NCBI GenBank assembly: GCA_031258715.1
Contig: JAIRMN010000022.1
Location: 1 to 32,177 of the forward strand
Reading direction: 5' to 3'
Length of the DNA: 32,177 nt
Source: Zoogloeaceae bacterium
GTDB taxonomy: Bacteria > Pseudomonadota > Gammaproteobacteria > Burkholderiales > Rhodocyclaceae
Below are positions 7,178-16,497 of this stretch, piece by piece. The notes beneath the pieces were generated by a model that ran no database searches, had not been told where the DNA came from, and saw only the letters and a program-made list of their open reading frames with translations. Each line of letters starts with the position of its first letter. The first letter of the stretch is position 1. Position numbers and translations under genes: made by a program.

Positions 7178-9349
7178 ATGACCGCAACCCATCCTCCGCG
7201 CCATCGTTATCCGGCTCTCCTGCCTTTTTCCTGTCCGCCGCAAGCCGATTGGCTTTTGTCGCTCACCCTCTGTCTTCTGGCGCTTGCCACCCATTTTCCG
7301 GCGCTCCCCCTGTTCGCCTGGCCGGTTTTTTTCCTTGCCCTGGGTAGCCGTTTCCTGCCGCGCCGTTTTTGGGCGGCGGCGCTGCGCCTCGTTTTTTTGT
7401 CCGTTGTCGTCATTACGCTCGGTCTGCTCCATGGCTGGCTGGACGACCGCACCTTGCGGCTTTCCCTCATGCTGGCGTTGCTCTTGAAATGGGCGGAAGC
7501 GAAAACCGCGCGGGAGTTTGTCCTCCTAGCGGGCGCGGCGCTCCTGGCGGGCGCCATCGGCGTATTGCAATGGAACGAATGGATCGGCCTCATCCTGATC
7601 CTGCTTTTGTCGATCGTCGCCCTGGGCGTCCTGGAAGCCGCCAGCGACGGCAGGCGTTCCGTGCGAGCGGCGCTCCTGCGCAATTCGGGACGCATCCTCA
7701 TGGCCTTGCCGCTCGCCGCTGTGCTCTTCCTCTTTTTTCCGCGCATTCCCGGCCCCTTGTGGGACATTGGCCTTTCCTTCGGATTGCCGCTCACGCTCAG
7801 CCTCGAAAAGTCCAACCAGGGACTGGGCGTCTCCACCCGCCTGAAACCCGGCCAAGAACAGACGCAAGCTGGCGTGGCCGAAAGCCAGCCGGTGTTGGTG
7901 GCGGAATTCGAGAACTGGGTACCGCCCACCGCGCTGCTTTACTGGCGCGGGCCGGTGTATTACGACTTCGACGGACAGGAGTGGCGGCTGGACACGGAAT
8001 ACGAGGCGGGTCAAGGGCGCAAGCTCATGCGTCGCGGCTGGACGAAGGCCAGCGTCTTTGGCGAAACCCTGAAGCGCAAGGGGCAGGAAATTCGTTACCA
8101 GGTGCGCATCACGCCGCATGAACGCCTCTGGCTCTATGGACTCGATCTGCCTTCCGGCCTAACCAGCGAAGCGTTCATCAGCCAGGATTGGCAGGTGCTT
8201 TCGCATCGTCCGATACGCGAGGAAACAAGTTACCACTTGAGTTCCTGGCTGGATTGGGAAGCGGGCGGCGCGTTATCCGAGGCATTGCGCCAACGCGCGC
8301 TCGCCCTGCCGCCAAACGGCAATCCGCGCCTCAAGGCGCTGGGCGCGGAACTCGCCGCCCTGCCAGATGTCGAGGATCGCTACAAGGCCGTCCTCGCGTC
8401 GCTTGCGCGGGAGGGGTATACGCTGCGCGACCAGTTCGCCTTCCAGGAGGGGGCGGACGCCTTCGATAATTTCTGGTTCGAGACGCGCACGGGCAACGCC
8501 GACCTCTATGCCGGCGCCTTCGTTTTTCTGATGCGCGCCGCAGACGTCCCGGCGCGGCTCGTCACCGGCTATCGCGGCGGAAAGCTGGTTGCCCTGACCG
8601 ATTATGTAATCGTCAAGAAAAGCCATGCTCACGCCTGGGCGGAAATCTGGGAAGAGGCGCGGGGTTGGCGACGCATCGACCCCATCGATCTGATCGCGCC
8701 GGAACGCTTTGAGAGCACCGCCGCGACGCGCCCAAAATCCACGCCCAACCCGACGGCGCCCAAGCCCAAAACCGAACCCTCCCGCCCGGTAAATCCGCCG
8801 AAAACGCCCGCGCCCACTCCGCAACAAAAGCGCGAGGAATCGCCTGCCGGCGCGTTCAACGTCGCGGTGTCCACGCCCGCGTCGTCTGGCTGGCATCTTC
8901 CCGATCTGGGCGATTTCCTGGGGCGCTGGATTTTTCGTCTCGACGCCGGGACGCAACAATCCCTGATCGGTGGGCTTGGCGGTGGATTCGCATGGGTATG
9001 GCTCCTGGGCGGCGCGACTTTGGGCAGCGCGCTGGTGATGGTCATGGGACAACTCCTTGCCCAACTGCGCGCCCACCGCCGCCTGCCGCCGCCCGAACGC
9101 GAATGGCGGCGCATCTGCCGCCTGTTGCGGCAACACGGATTTTCGTATGCTGACTGGGAATGCCCCAGCGATTTCGCCCGCCGTGTCGCCGCCGCCCGTC
9201 CGCGCTGGAAAAAGGAAATGACCGCCTTCACGCTGGCCTATACCGACTGGCGCTACGCCGCTGGACGCGCCGACGCGCCTATGCGTGCTGCAGCCTGCGC
9301 CCGCCGCCTGTACAACCTGATTCTTGCCGATGTCCAGCCTATTTCATGA
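7178..9349 (+). CDS. DUF3488/transglutaminase-like membrane protein (TgpA-like)
   Basis: N-terminal multi-TM region, RAADVPARLVTGYRGG, HAHAWAEIWEEARGWRRIDPI, C-terminal DUF4129-like region. Confidence 0.88.
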   Translation: MTATHPPRHRYPALLPFSCPPQADWLLSLTLCLLALATHFPALPLFAWPVFFLALGSRFLPRRFWAAALRLVFLSVVVITLGLLHGWLDDRTLRLSLMLALLLKWAEAKTAREFVLLAGAALLAGAIGVLQWNEWIGLILILLLSIVALGVLEAASDGRRSVRAALLRNSGRILMALPLAAVLFLFFPRIPGPLWDIGLSFGLPLTLSLEKSNQGLGVSTRLKPGQEQTQAGVAESQPVLVAEFENWVPPTALLYWRGPVYYDFDGQEWRLDTEYEAGQGRKLMRRGWTKASVFGETLKRKGQEIRYQVRITPHERLWLYGLDLPSGLTSEAFISQDWQVLSHRPIREETSYHLSSWLDWEAGGALSEALRQRALALPPNGNPRLKALGAELAALPDVEDRYKAVLASLAREGYTLRDQFAFQEGADAFDNFWFETRTGNADLYAGAFVFLMRAADVPARLVTGYRGGKLVALTDYVIVKKSHAHAWAEIWEEARGWRRIDPIDLIAPERFESTAATRPKSTPNPTAPKPKTEPSRPVNPPKTPAPTPQQKREESPAGAFNVAVSTPASSGWHLPDLGDFLGRWIFRLDAGTQQSLIGGLGGGFAWVWLLGGATLGSALVMVMGQLLAQLRAHRRLPPPEREWRRICRLLRQHGFSYADWECPSDFARRVAAARPRWKKEMTAFTLAYTDWRYAAGRADAPMRAAACARRLYNLILADVQPIS

Positions 9350-9359
9350 GGAAAGCTCC

Positions 9360-10547
9360 ATGTCATCACTTTGCCGCCTCGTCTTCGCGCTCGTCTTTTC
9401 CATTTTTCCCCTCACGCTTCACGCCGAAGGCATCGACGGCGAAACGGTGATCGCCGACATCCTGGCGCGTGGCGAAGCGGGCGTCGCTGCCTATGATCCA
9501 GCGAATCCGCTCGCCACCGCCGGTGAATTCTCGGCGCTCTATTTCGATCGCTTTGAGCATCTGGAGCTTGATCTGGGTCTCAAGGACGCCAACCTGAAGA
9601 ACGAACTGGAAATCCTGTTCGGCGCGTTGAACGGCGGTGCCATGCGCGGCGTGCCGAAAGCGCAACTGGAAACCGCTTGGCAGGAACTGGAAGGCAAGCT
9701 CGCGCTGGCGCGGGCGCTTTACGCCGAAAGCGAACAGGCCAGCGGCGGCGGCACTTTCTTGAAGGCGCTGACCATCCTGCTCAGGGAAGGTGTGGAGGCC
9801 ATGCTGGTCGTCGGCGCGCTGGCGGCCTATCTGCGGCGCGCAGGCGCGGCGGATCGGGTATGGGTCATCTACGCGGGCGCGGCGGCGGCCATTCCCCTCT
9901 CCCTTCTGACCGGATGGGCGGTCAATGATTTCCTTCAATCCACGGGCGCGCCGTTGGCGGTGGTGGAAGGCGTCACCATGCTGGCGGCCTCTATCGTGTT
10001 GTTCTACGTGAGTTGCTGGATGTTCGCCAAACGCGAAGCCAAACGTTGGGAAGAATGGATCGCCCGGCAAATGGACGCCGCCCTGGGCAAGGGTTCCCTC
10101 TTGACACTCTCCGGTGCGGCCTGCCTGGCGGTCTACCGGGAAGGCGCGGAGACCGTGCTGTTTTATCAGGCGCTGGCGCTGCAATCGCCGGGGCAGACAT
10201 TTTTTCTCTACGCGGGACTGGGCGTTGCCGCCCTCCTCCTCATCGCCTTCTTTTTCCTGATGCGTCACGCGGCGCTGCGCCTGCCCTTCAAGCTCTTCTT
10301 CGGCGTAACCTCGACCCTGCTCTATGGCCTCGCCGTCATCTTTCTCGGCCAGGCCATCGTCGAACTCCAGGCCGCAGGCTGGATCGCCAGCATCTACATC
10401 CCCGGCTTCCCGCACATCAACTGGCTGGGCATCGCCCCCACCGCCCAAAGCCTGGGCGCGCAGGCAACCCTGCTCTTCCTGCCACTGGCGTGGTGGCTGG
10501 TGAAAGGACGGTTCCCAGGAAAGCAACCAGCCGTCAGGAATCCATAG
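9360..10547 (+). CDS. FTR1-family iron permease with N-terminal periplasmic extension
   Basis: Two REGxE motifs (LLREGVEAMLVV and YREGAETVLFY), signal peptide, multiple TM segments. Start at internal Met MSSLCRLVF. Confidence 0.9.
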   Translation: MSSLCRLVFALVFSIFPLTLHAEGIDGETVIADILARGEAGVAAYDPANPLATAGEFSALYFDRFEHLELDLGLKDANLKNELEILFGALNGGAMRGVPKAQLETAWQELEGKLALARALYAESEQASGGGTFLKALTILLREGVEAMLVVGALAAYLRRAGAADRVWVIYAGAAAAIPLSLLTGWAVNDFLQSTGAPLAVVEGVTMLAASIVLFYVSCWMFAKREAKRWEEWIARQMDAALGKGSLLTLSGAACLAVYREGAETVLFYQALALQSPGQTFFLYAGLGVAALLLIAFFFLMRHAALRLPFKLFFGVTSTLLYGLAVIFLGQAIVELQAAGWIASIYIPGFPHINWLGIAPTAQSLGAQATLLFLPLAWWLVKGRFPGKQPAVRNP

Positions 10548-10684
10548 CCATGCCGATACCCGCGTTGAGCGCGACAAACGCTCTTTCCTGTTCGCCGCTA
10601 TTTTTCCCAAGGGGATTTATGTTTCGCCAACATGCCCTCGAAGTCCTTTGATCGGGGAAGGAAGGGCAATCGAGGCAATCAAAA

Positions 10685-10714
10685 TTGCCGTCCGGAAGGG
10701 TAGTAGGCTATAGT
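10685..10714 (+). promoter_or_regulatory. Sigma70-like promoter TTGCCG-N18-TATAGT for the M48 protease gene
   Basis: -35 10685-10690, -10 10709-10714, upstream of the likely start at 10757. Confidence 0.5.
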
Positions 10715-10756
10715 GTGGCGCGTGTCGCTCGATTTTCCCGGCCTTTTATCCTCATC

Positions 10757-12213
10757 ATGAAATTTTCCTCCTTGCCGTTTCGCGCTTTCCTGTTGACGCT
10801 GTGCCTCCTCCTGGGCACGGCGGGACGGGCATGGGGGCAGTCTGGCGATAACGACCTGCCGGAACTGGGCGATTCCGCCAGCACGGAACTGAGTATGCAG
10901 GCCGAAAAAAGGATCGGCCAGGAGATCATGATCGAAATCCGGCGCAACGCGATGTATCTCGACGACCCGGAAGTCGAAGCCTATCTGAACCGCCTGGGCA
11001 ACCGGCTGTCCGCCGCCAGTCCCGATCCCGGCATCGGGTTTTATTTCTTTCCGGTGGATGACCCGATGATCAACGCCTTTGCCATGTTCGGCGGCTATAT
11101 TGGCGTAAACAGCGGGCTGGTGCTGGCGGTGCAGAACGAATCGGAACTGGCGGGCGTGTTGGCGCACGAAATCTCGCACGTCACACAGCGCCATCTGGCG
11201 CGCGGCATTGCCCGGCAAAAACAGATCGGCGGCGCGACCCTCCTGGCGCTTGCCGCCGCCATCCTGCGGCGCATTCCAACCCGGACGCAATGGGTGCGGC
11301 AGTAACGGGCGTGTCCGCCGGAGGGATACAGGCGCAGTTGGGCTTTTCCCGCGACTTTGAGCGCGAAGCCGACCGCGTGGGTTTCCAGACATTGCAGAAG
11401 GCCGGGTTCGATGTGCGCGGCATGTCCGCGTTTTTTTCCCGTTTGCAACGGGCCACGCGGGTCTATGAAAACAACGCGCCGGTCTATCTGCGCACCCACC
11501 CGTTGAATACCGAGCGCATTTCCGACATGCAGAACCGGGAACTGAACCAACCTTACCGGCAGGTGTCGGACGGCCTGGAATTCCAGCTTACGCGCGCGCG
11601 CTTGCAGGCCATGCGCAGCACGGCCAACGAAGCGGTCACGCATTTCCAGACACTCCTCGCCGAACAGAAAACCCTGAATGCCGCCGCGACGCAATATGGC
11701 TTGGCGGTTGCCCTGGCGCGCAAAAAGGACTGGGCGGCGGCGGAAAACATCCTGAACATCCTGCGCCAGGAAGAGGAAAACGCTTCGCCCATGATCGACC
11801 GCCTTTACGCCGAAGCCCGCGTCCGGCGCGGCGATCTGGCGGGAGGACTGGCGGCCTTCCAGGAAGCCTTGCAGCGCTATCCCGATGCCGCGGCAGTGGT
11901 TTATTCCTATGGCGAAGCGCTGCTGGAAAATCGGCGCTTCGCCGAAGCGCGGGCTTTTTTTGAACAGCGCCTGCGCAAGGATACGGCGGATGCCCGGCTC
12001 TACAAATTGCAGGCGCGCGCCTGCGCGGCACTGGGCAAGACAGGGCAACAGCATCAGGCGCTGGCGGAAGCCTACGCGCTGGAGGGCGCGCTGCCCGCCG
12101 CCATCGAACAACTCGAACTCGCGCAACGCGCCAAAGACAACGACTTTTATACCAGTTCCGCTATCGACGCCCGTCTGCGCCAATTGAAACAAAGACAGGC
12201 GGAAACGAAATAG
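10757..12213 (+). pseudogene. bepA: M48 metalloprotease with TPR region (BepA/YfgC-like), split by an apparent 1-nt frameshift near 11263-11275
   Basis: ORF 10757-11305 holds the signal peptide and HEISH zinc motif; ORF 11290-12213 continues with GFSRDFEREADRVGF and TPR-like repeats. Inserting one G in ATCCTG-CGGCGC restores AILAAHSNPDAMGAAVTGVSAGG. Confidence 0.8.
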
Positions 12214-12267
12214 ACGCGTAGGAAGAAAAACCTGTGGCGCCAGGAACCTCAAGGACTTTTATCAGAC

Positions 12268-12495
12268 ATGGACGTGGATTTTGAACTCGATGTACGCGGG
12301 CTGAATTGCCCCTTGCCCATCCTGCGCACCAAAAAGGCGCTGGCGGGTATGACGAGCGGACAGACGCTCAGTGTGCTGGCGACCGACCCCGGCGCGCGCC
12401 AGGATTTCCCCGCCTTCGCCGAACAAAGCGGCAATGTCTTGCTGGCGCGAGTGGAAAACGACGGCGTGTTCACATTCGTCTTGCGGCGCAGGTGA
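12268..12495 (+). CDS. tusA: TusA/SirA-family sulfurtransferase
   Basis: 75 aa; FELDVRGLNCPLPILRTKKALAGM with the conserved Cys. Confidence 0.87.
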   Translation: MDVDFELDVRGLNCPLPILRTKKALAGMTSGQTLSVLATDPGARQDFPAFAEQSGNVLLARVENDGVFTFVLRRR

Positions 12496-12509
12496 GGGCG
12501 GAGGATGAA

Positions 12510-12580
12510 GGGCAGAGGACAGAAAAGTTACCGGCGTATCGAGCCGCGGGTTGCGTCTCTAGATTGGCTTGCGGCCAGCA
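12510..12580. repeat. Partial, inverted copy of dispersed intergenic repeat
   Basis: gggcagaggacagaaaagttaccggcgtatcgagccgcgggtt matches the terminus and CGCCGGTAA block of other copies in inverse orientation. Confidence 0.65.
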
Positions 12581-12800
12581 AGGCTACAGCGCCTTGTTTC
12601 GGAGAACGAGGAGGGCGGCGCGAATCGTCCCATCCGTTTGAATCGTGCCCTTTTGCCCGTGAAATTGGCGCAGGAAACGCATTGTCAACCTTATCGAATG
12701 TTGTACCATATGTAGCCTGTTTTCCGGTTTTGCCCGCGCAATCGCAAGGGGCAACCGATGCACAATGACCGATGCACAGTAAACGAAGGGAGGCGGCATC

Positions 12801-13688
12801 ATGACCCCTATATCATTTTCGCGTTATGGCGGCGCACTTGGGTTGTTCGGGCTTTTGGGACTCATGGCGGCGATGTCAGTCCAGGCGGCAGATGCGGGCA
12901 AGGTTCTGCATCTGGTTCCTGGCGCGACGCTCTCGCGTGACGGAAAGACCCAGTCCCTGCAACAGGATGCCGTGGTTCGGGATACCGATGTGATTGTCAC
13001 CGATGCCACGGGACGGGTGCGGATTCTGTTCAACGACGGTACTGCCCTGAGTTTTGGCGGCGATACCCGCATCAGGCTGCGCGACTTTGCCGGCGCGCAA
13101 AAAACCGCGTTCAGCGCCCGCCTGCTGCAAAGCGCCGCGCGTTCGGCTTCCAACACGATTCGCGCGCAAAATCCGGGCGGTTTCGGCGGCGTCAGGCCGA
13201 CCGGCACGGCGGGCAAGGAAGGCATGGATGATGGAAAAGGCGCGCCCGTGCTGGTCAATGTGAAGGGAAAGATAGGCGCGGGTCTGGATTACGCCTTTGA
13301 ATTTCGCATGAACCTGACGACGGGCGTTATCTTTCAGGGCCAGTTGTCGGATGGCGGCAAGACTGGAGACAAGGCGTATTCCCCCGATTTTTCCGGGGGA
13401 GAAGGCAAAATCGACGAATTCGGCTGGCGCGTGGATTTTGTTAGCGGCAGCGTTTCAGCGAAGGACGCCAGGGGCGCGGCGGTGACGCACAGGAACTGGA
13501 AAGTGACGCTATTTGGCGCGGATACCCTGAAAGACTTGAAAGCCCTGTCCGCAAAAGGCGGCAACGTGCGGGGAAACGGGTTCGAGATGCGGGACGAAAA
13601 GGACGCGATCGTGCTGGAATACCGTCTGGCGGGTAGTCGTGCGCAGGCGGCTTCCGGCGGCGTGAGCGGGCCGCCGAAGTTCTATTGA
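12801..13688 (+). CDS. Secreted FecR-domain protein
   Basis: Signal peptide then VLHLVPGATLSRDGKTQSLQQDAVVRDTDVIVTDATGRVRILFNDGTALSFGGDTRIRL, FecR (PF04773)-type pattern. Confidence 0.8.
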   Translation: MTPISFSRYGGALGLFGLLGLMAAMSVQAADAGKVLHLVPGATLSRDGKTQSLQQDAVVRDTDVIVTDATGRVRILFNDGTALSFGGDTRIRLRDFAGAQKTAFSARLLQSAARSASNTIRAQNPGGFGGVRPTGTAGKEGMDDGKGAPVLVNVKGKIGAGLDYAFEFRMNLTTGVIFQGQLSDGGKTGDKAYSPDFSGGEGKIDEFGWRVDFVSGSVSAKDARGAAVTHRNWKVTLFGADTLKDLKALSAKGGNVRGNGFEMRDEKDAIVLEYRLAGSRAQAASGGVSGPPKFY

Positions 13689-13690
13689 TT

Positions 13691-14170
13691 CTATCGAGGG
13701 CCGCTCTCCATCTCCGGCGCGCGAAAGCGAATCGCCAGCATTTCGGCCTGGGCGCGGATTTCTCCAGCGGCGGCGAGTTCCATCGCCAGCCTGATCTTGC
13801 GGCCGGAATGTTCGATCAGCCGGGCGCAAAGCGTGAGTTCCGTGTCTTGCGGCGTAGGGTGCAGAAAGTCGACTTTCAGGGAAGCCGTGACGTAGCGGAC
13901 GATCGCGGCTAATGGGCGGTCTTCGAGACGACAGGCGAAGGCGGCGGCGGAAGCCGTGCCGTGACAGTCGAATAACGCCGCAATCAGCCCGCCATACACA
14001 TGCCCCGGCACGCCGCCGCTGTAGATCGGCGCGGGCGTGAAGCGGGTGAGGGTACGCTCCGGATCGTCCGCGTCCCAAAATGTCCTGAGCCGCAATCCCT
14101 GCGGATGGCGCTTGCCGCAACCAAAACAATGACTGAATTCATCCGGATAATCATCCTGAAAAGCCCGCAT
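13691..14170 (-). CDS. PaaI-like thioesterase with N-terminal CFGCG motif
   Basis: HCFGCGKRHPQGLRLRTF...PGHVYGGLIAALFDCHGTASA. Confidence 0.78.
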   Translation of the reverse strand: MRAFQDDYPDEFSHCFGCGKRHPQGLRLRTFWDADDPERTLTRFTPAPIYSGGVPGHVYGGLIAALFDCHGTASAAAFACRLEDRPLAAIVRYVTASLKVDFLHPTPQDTELTLCARLIEHSGRKIRLAMELAAAGEIRAQAEMLAIRFRAPEMESGPR

Positions 14171-14220
14171 GACAACCTTCTCCTATAACGCGAGCGGCGG
14201 ATTCTAACAGTTCGGCAGAA

Positions 14221-14397
14221 GGTAGGAGACAGGAATCAGGAGACAGGGCGCTTCCCGCCTCGTCAAAAGCGCGGCGCGGCTTGGTGCGCGCCCACCTCAT
14301 CATTCTTTGGAGCGAAGCGACGAAGCAATCCTGATTTCTAACCCGCGGCGCAAACGCCGGTAGCTTTTCTGTCCTCTGTCTTCCGTCCTTCTGTCCC
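14221..14397. repeat. Dispersed intergenic repeat, copy B
   Basis: ggtaggagacaggaatcaggagacagggcg ... gcctcgtcaaaagcgcggcgcggcttgg ... ggagcgaagcgacgaagcaatcc ... acccgcggcgcaaacgccggtag ... ctgtcctctgtcttccgtcc; same block order as copy A. Confidence 0.8.
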
Positions 14398-14465
14398 CTC
14401 TTGCGGATGACAGGCGGCAACCATCGGAGTATCATGGGCGCTTTGGATTTTGCCGGGGAGAGACT

Positions 14466-16436
14466 ATGGCGCGTACATCGCTTGCCTTTGGCTTCATGGG
14501 TTCGGTCGTGCTGGTGGGACTGATCGTGACGTTCTTTGCCTCTCCCAGCGTTACGCCACCGCCGGTTGCCGCCATTGACGGCAGCGCGGAAAAACGGCTG
14601 AGGGCGTTTCGCTCAGAGGCGGAACTGCGCGCCTGGTTCCAGGAGAAAACCCGCGACGCCGGGCAGCGCAATAAGGATAAGTCTACGTGGGCGGAAGACC
14701 GTGCCTCCTCGGAATCGATCACCCCTACGCAAAGCGCGGGCGTCGATGAAGGCGGCATCGTCAAGCTGTACGGGAAACATCTGGTCATCCTGCGCCGGGG
14801 ACGGCTTTTTACCGTAAAAATTGGCGGCGACGCCCTTTCTCCCGTCGACATGCAAGACGCCTTTGCGCCCGGCTCCGATGGCAGCGGCACCTGGTATGAC
14901 GAACTCTTGATTTCTGGCGACACCGTCGTGGTCATTGGCTACAACTATGGAAAAGGCGGCACGGAACTGACGCTCTTCAGGATTGCGGAGGATGGCAAGC
15001 TCACCTACCAATCCACCTATGTCCTGCGTTCCAATGACTATTATTCCTCGCGCAATTACGCCAGCCGACTGATTGGCGACACACTGGTTTTTTACACGCC
15101 GAGCTACCTCGGTTCCGATCCTGAAACGTGTCTGCCCGCGTTGCGCCGCTGGCAAAACTGGCAGGAACCCGGCGAATTCAGGCCGATTGCGCCTGCCACC
15201 CGTATTTACCGCGCGGCGGACGATCTCGATCCCAGCGCTCGCGCCATCGCGCTGCATACCGTCACCACCTGCAAAATTGCCAATGGCACACTGGATTGCT
15301 CGGCTTCGGCGGTACTGGGAGATGCCGGACGCGAATTTTATGTTACGAGAAACGCGGTCTATGTCTGGACCGCGCCCTGGTTTCATCATGACAACGCAGA
15401 AGGAGAACCTGTCAGATCCTCGCTTTTCCGCCTGCCGTTTTCGCATGAAGCCGCGCCGACCGCCCTGAAGGTCTTCGGCAGTCCCATCGACCAGTTCTCC
15501 TTTCTGGAAAGCGAAGACGGACATCTCAATGTGCTGTTGCGCGCCGAGGGGCCGATCGCTTCAATGTGGGCGGCGGAGCATGGCAGCCAAAACCTGGCCT
15601 TCCTGCGTGTGCCGCTCGCCGCCTTTGGTGATGGCGCGGATTTTGTCGCAAAGGAAAATTACAGGCTGCTTGCGGCGCCCCAAGGCGGATGGCGCATCCA
15701 GAATCGCTATATTGGCGATGTCCTGGTGTATGGCGCGGAGGAACAGACTTGGGGGGGCGCGGAAAAAACGCCCGCCGCCGCCTATGTGTTTCACTGGAAA
15801 TCGGAAGCGATAAAAGGATTGTCCTACAATCCGCTGCAAAAGATTTCATTGCCGCACGGCGTCGATCGCGTCGAGGCGATGGGCGAGACGCCGTTGCTCA
15901 TCGGCGCGAAGGGTAACGACCTTTATTTCACGCCGCTTTTCATCGCCTCGCCTTACACTTCCGGCCTCATATCGAGGGCGGGCGACAGTTTCAAGCTGGA
16001 AAAGGCCGCGCAGGGCGAAACCCGCAGTCACGGCTTTTTCTACAAACCCGGCGCGGATGGCGGACTTTTGGGACTACCCTTTATCGGCAGCGGCGCACGG
16101 AGTTGGCGGCAGCAACTCTGGCAAACTTCCAGCGGCGTGGTGTTTTTGCGCTACAGGACGTCACATCCCAAAAGCGGCGATATTTCCGGCGGCAGGATCT
16201 CTGCGGCGGGCGTTCTCGCGGCGACGGACAAAGGTGAAAGCAACGACCGCTGCATCGCCTCCTGCGCGGACTGGTACGGCAATTCCCGGCCACTCTTCAT
16301 CGCCAACCGGCTATTCGCGCTGATGGGCTATGAAATCGTGGAAGGGCGGATCGAAAACGGAAGCGTCCAGGAAATCCGCCGCGTCGATTTTTACCGGCAG
16401 ATCGCCCAAACAGAACAGCCTCTTCAGAAACAATGA
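14466..16436 (+). CDS. Membrane-anchored beta-propeller domain protein (PF09826-like)
   Basis: N-terminal TM, SITPTQSAGVDEGGIVKLYGKHLVILRRGRLFTVKIG pattern typical of this family. Confidence 0.75.
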   Translation: MARTSLAFGFMGSVVLVGLIVTFFASPSVTPPPVAAIDGSAEKRLRAFRSEAELRAWFQEKTRDAGQRNKDKSTWAEDRASSESITPTQSAGVDEGGIVKLYGKHLVILRRGRLFTVKIGGDALSPVDMQDAFAPGSDGSGTWYDELLISGDTVVVIGYNYGKGGTELTLFRIAEDGKLTYQSTYVLRSNDYYSSRNYASRLIGDTLVFYTPSYLGSDPETCLPALRRWQNWQEPGEFRPIAPATRIYRAADDLDPSARAIALHTVTTCKIANGTLDCSASAVLGDAGREFYVTRNAVYVWTAPWFHHDNAEGEPVRSSLFRLPFSHEAAPTALKVFGSPIDQFSFLESEDGHLNVLLRAEGPIASMWAAEHGSQNLAFLRVPLAAFGDGADFVAKENYRLLAAPQGGWRIQNRYIGDVLVYGAEEQTWGGAEKTPAAAYVFHWKSEAIKGLSYNPLQKISLPHGVDRVEAMGETPLLIGAKGNDLYFTPLFIASPYTSGLISRAGDSFKLEKAAQGETRSHGFFYKPGADGGLLGLPFIGSGARSWRQQLWQTSSGVVFLRYRTSHPKSGDISGGRISAAGVLAATDKGESNDRCIASCADWYGNSRPLFIANRLFALMGYEIVEGRIENGSVQEIRRVDFYRQIAQTEQPLQKQ

Positions 16437-16438
16437 AA

Positions 16439-16467
16439 ATGGACGCCTGGAATTTCCGGGCGTCCAT
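16439..16467. terminator. Bidirectional hairpin terminator between convergent genes
   Basis: ATGGACGCC-tGGAAtTTCCg-GGCGTCCAT stem; short T-rich flanks on both strands. Confidence 0.7.
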
Positions 16468-16497
16468 CTTTGCGAACGGCAGAATTGCCGCGCGAAA

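Noticed and set aside
9366-10610. 414-aa ORF antisense to the FTR1 gene
   Set aside because: Low-complexity, charged translation without domain features; FTR1 motifs are on the + strand.
11095-12252. 385-aa ORF antisense to the M48 protease
   Set aside because: No domain features; opposite strand encodes HEISH and TPR-like repeats.
12754-12780. Short tandem repeat accgatgcaca x2 before the FecR-domain gene
   Set aside because: Only two units; too short to distinguish from chance duplication.
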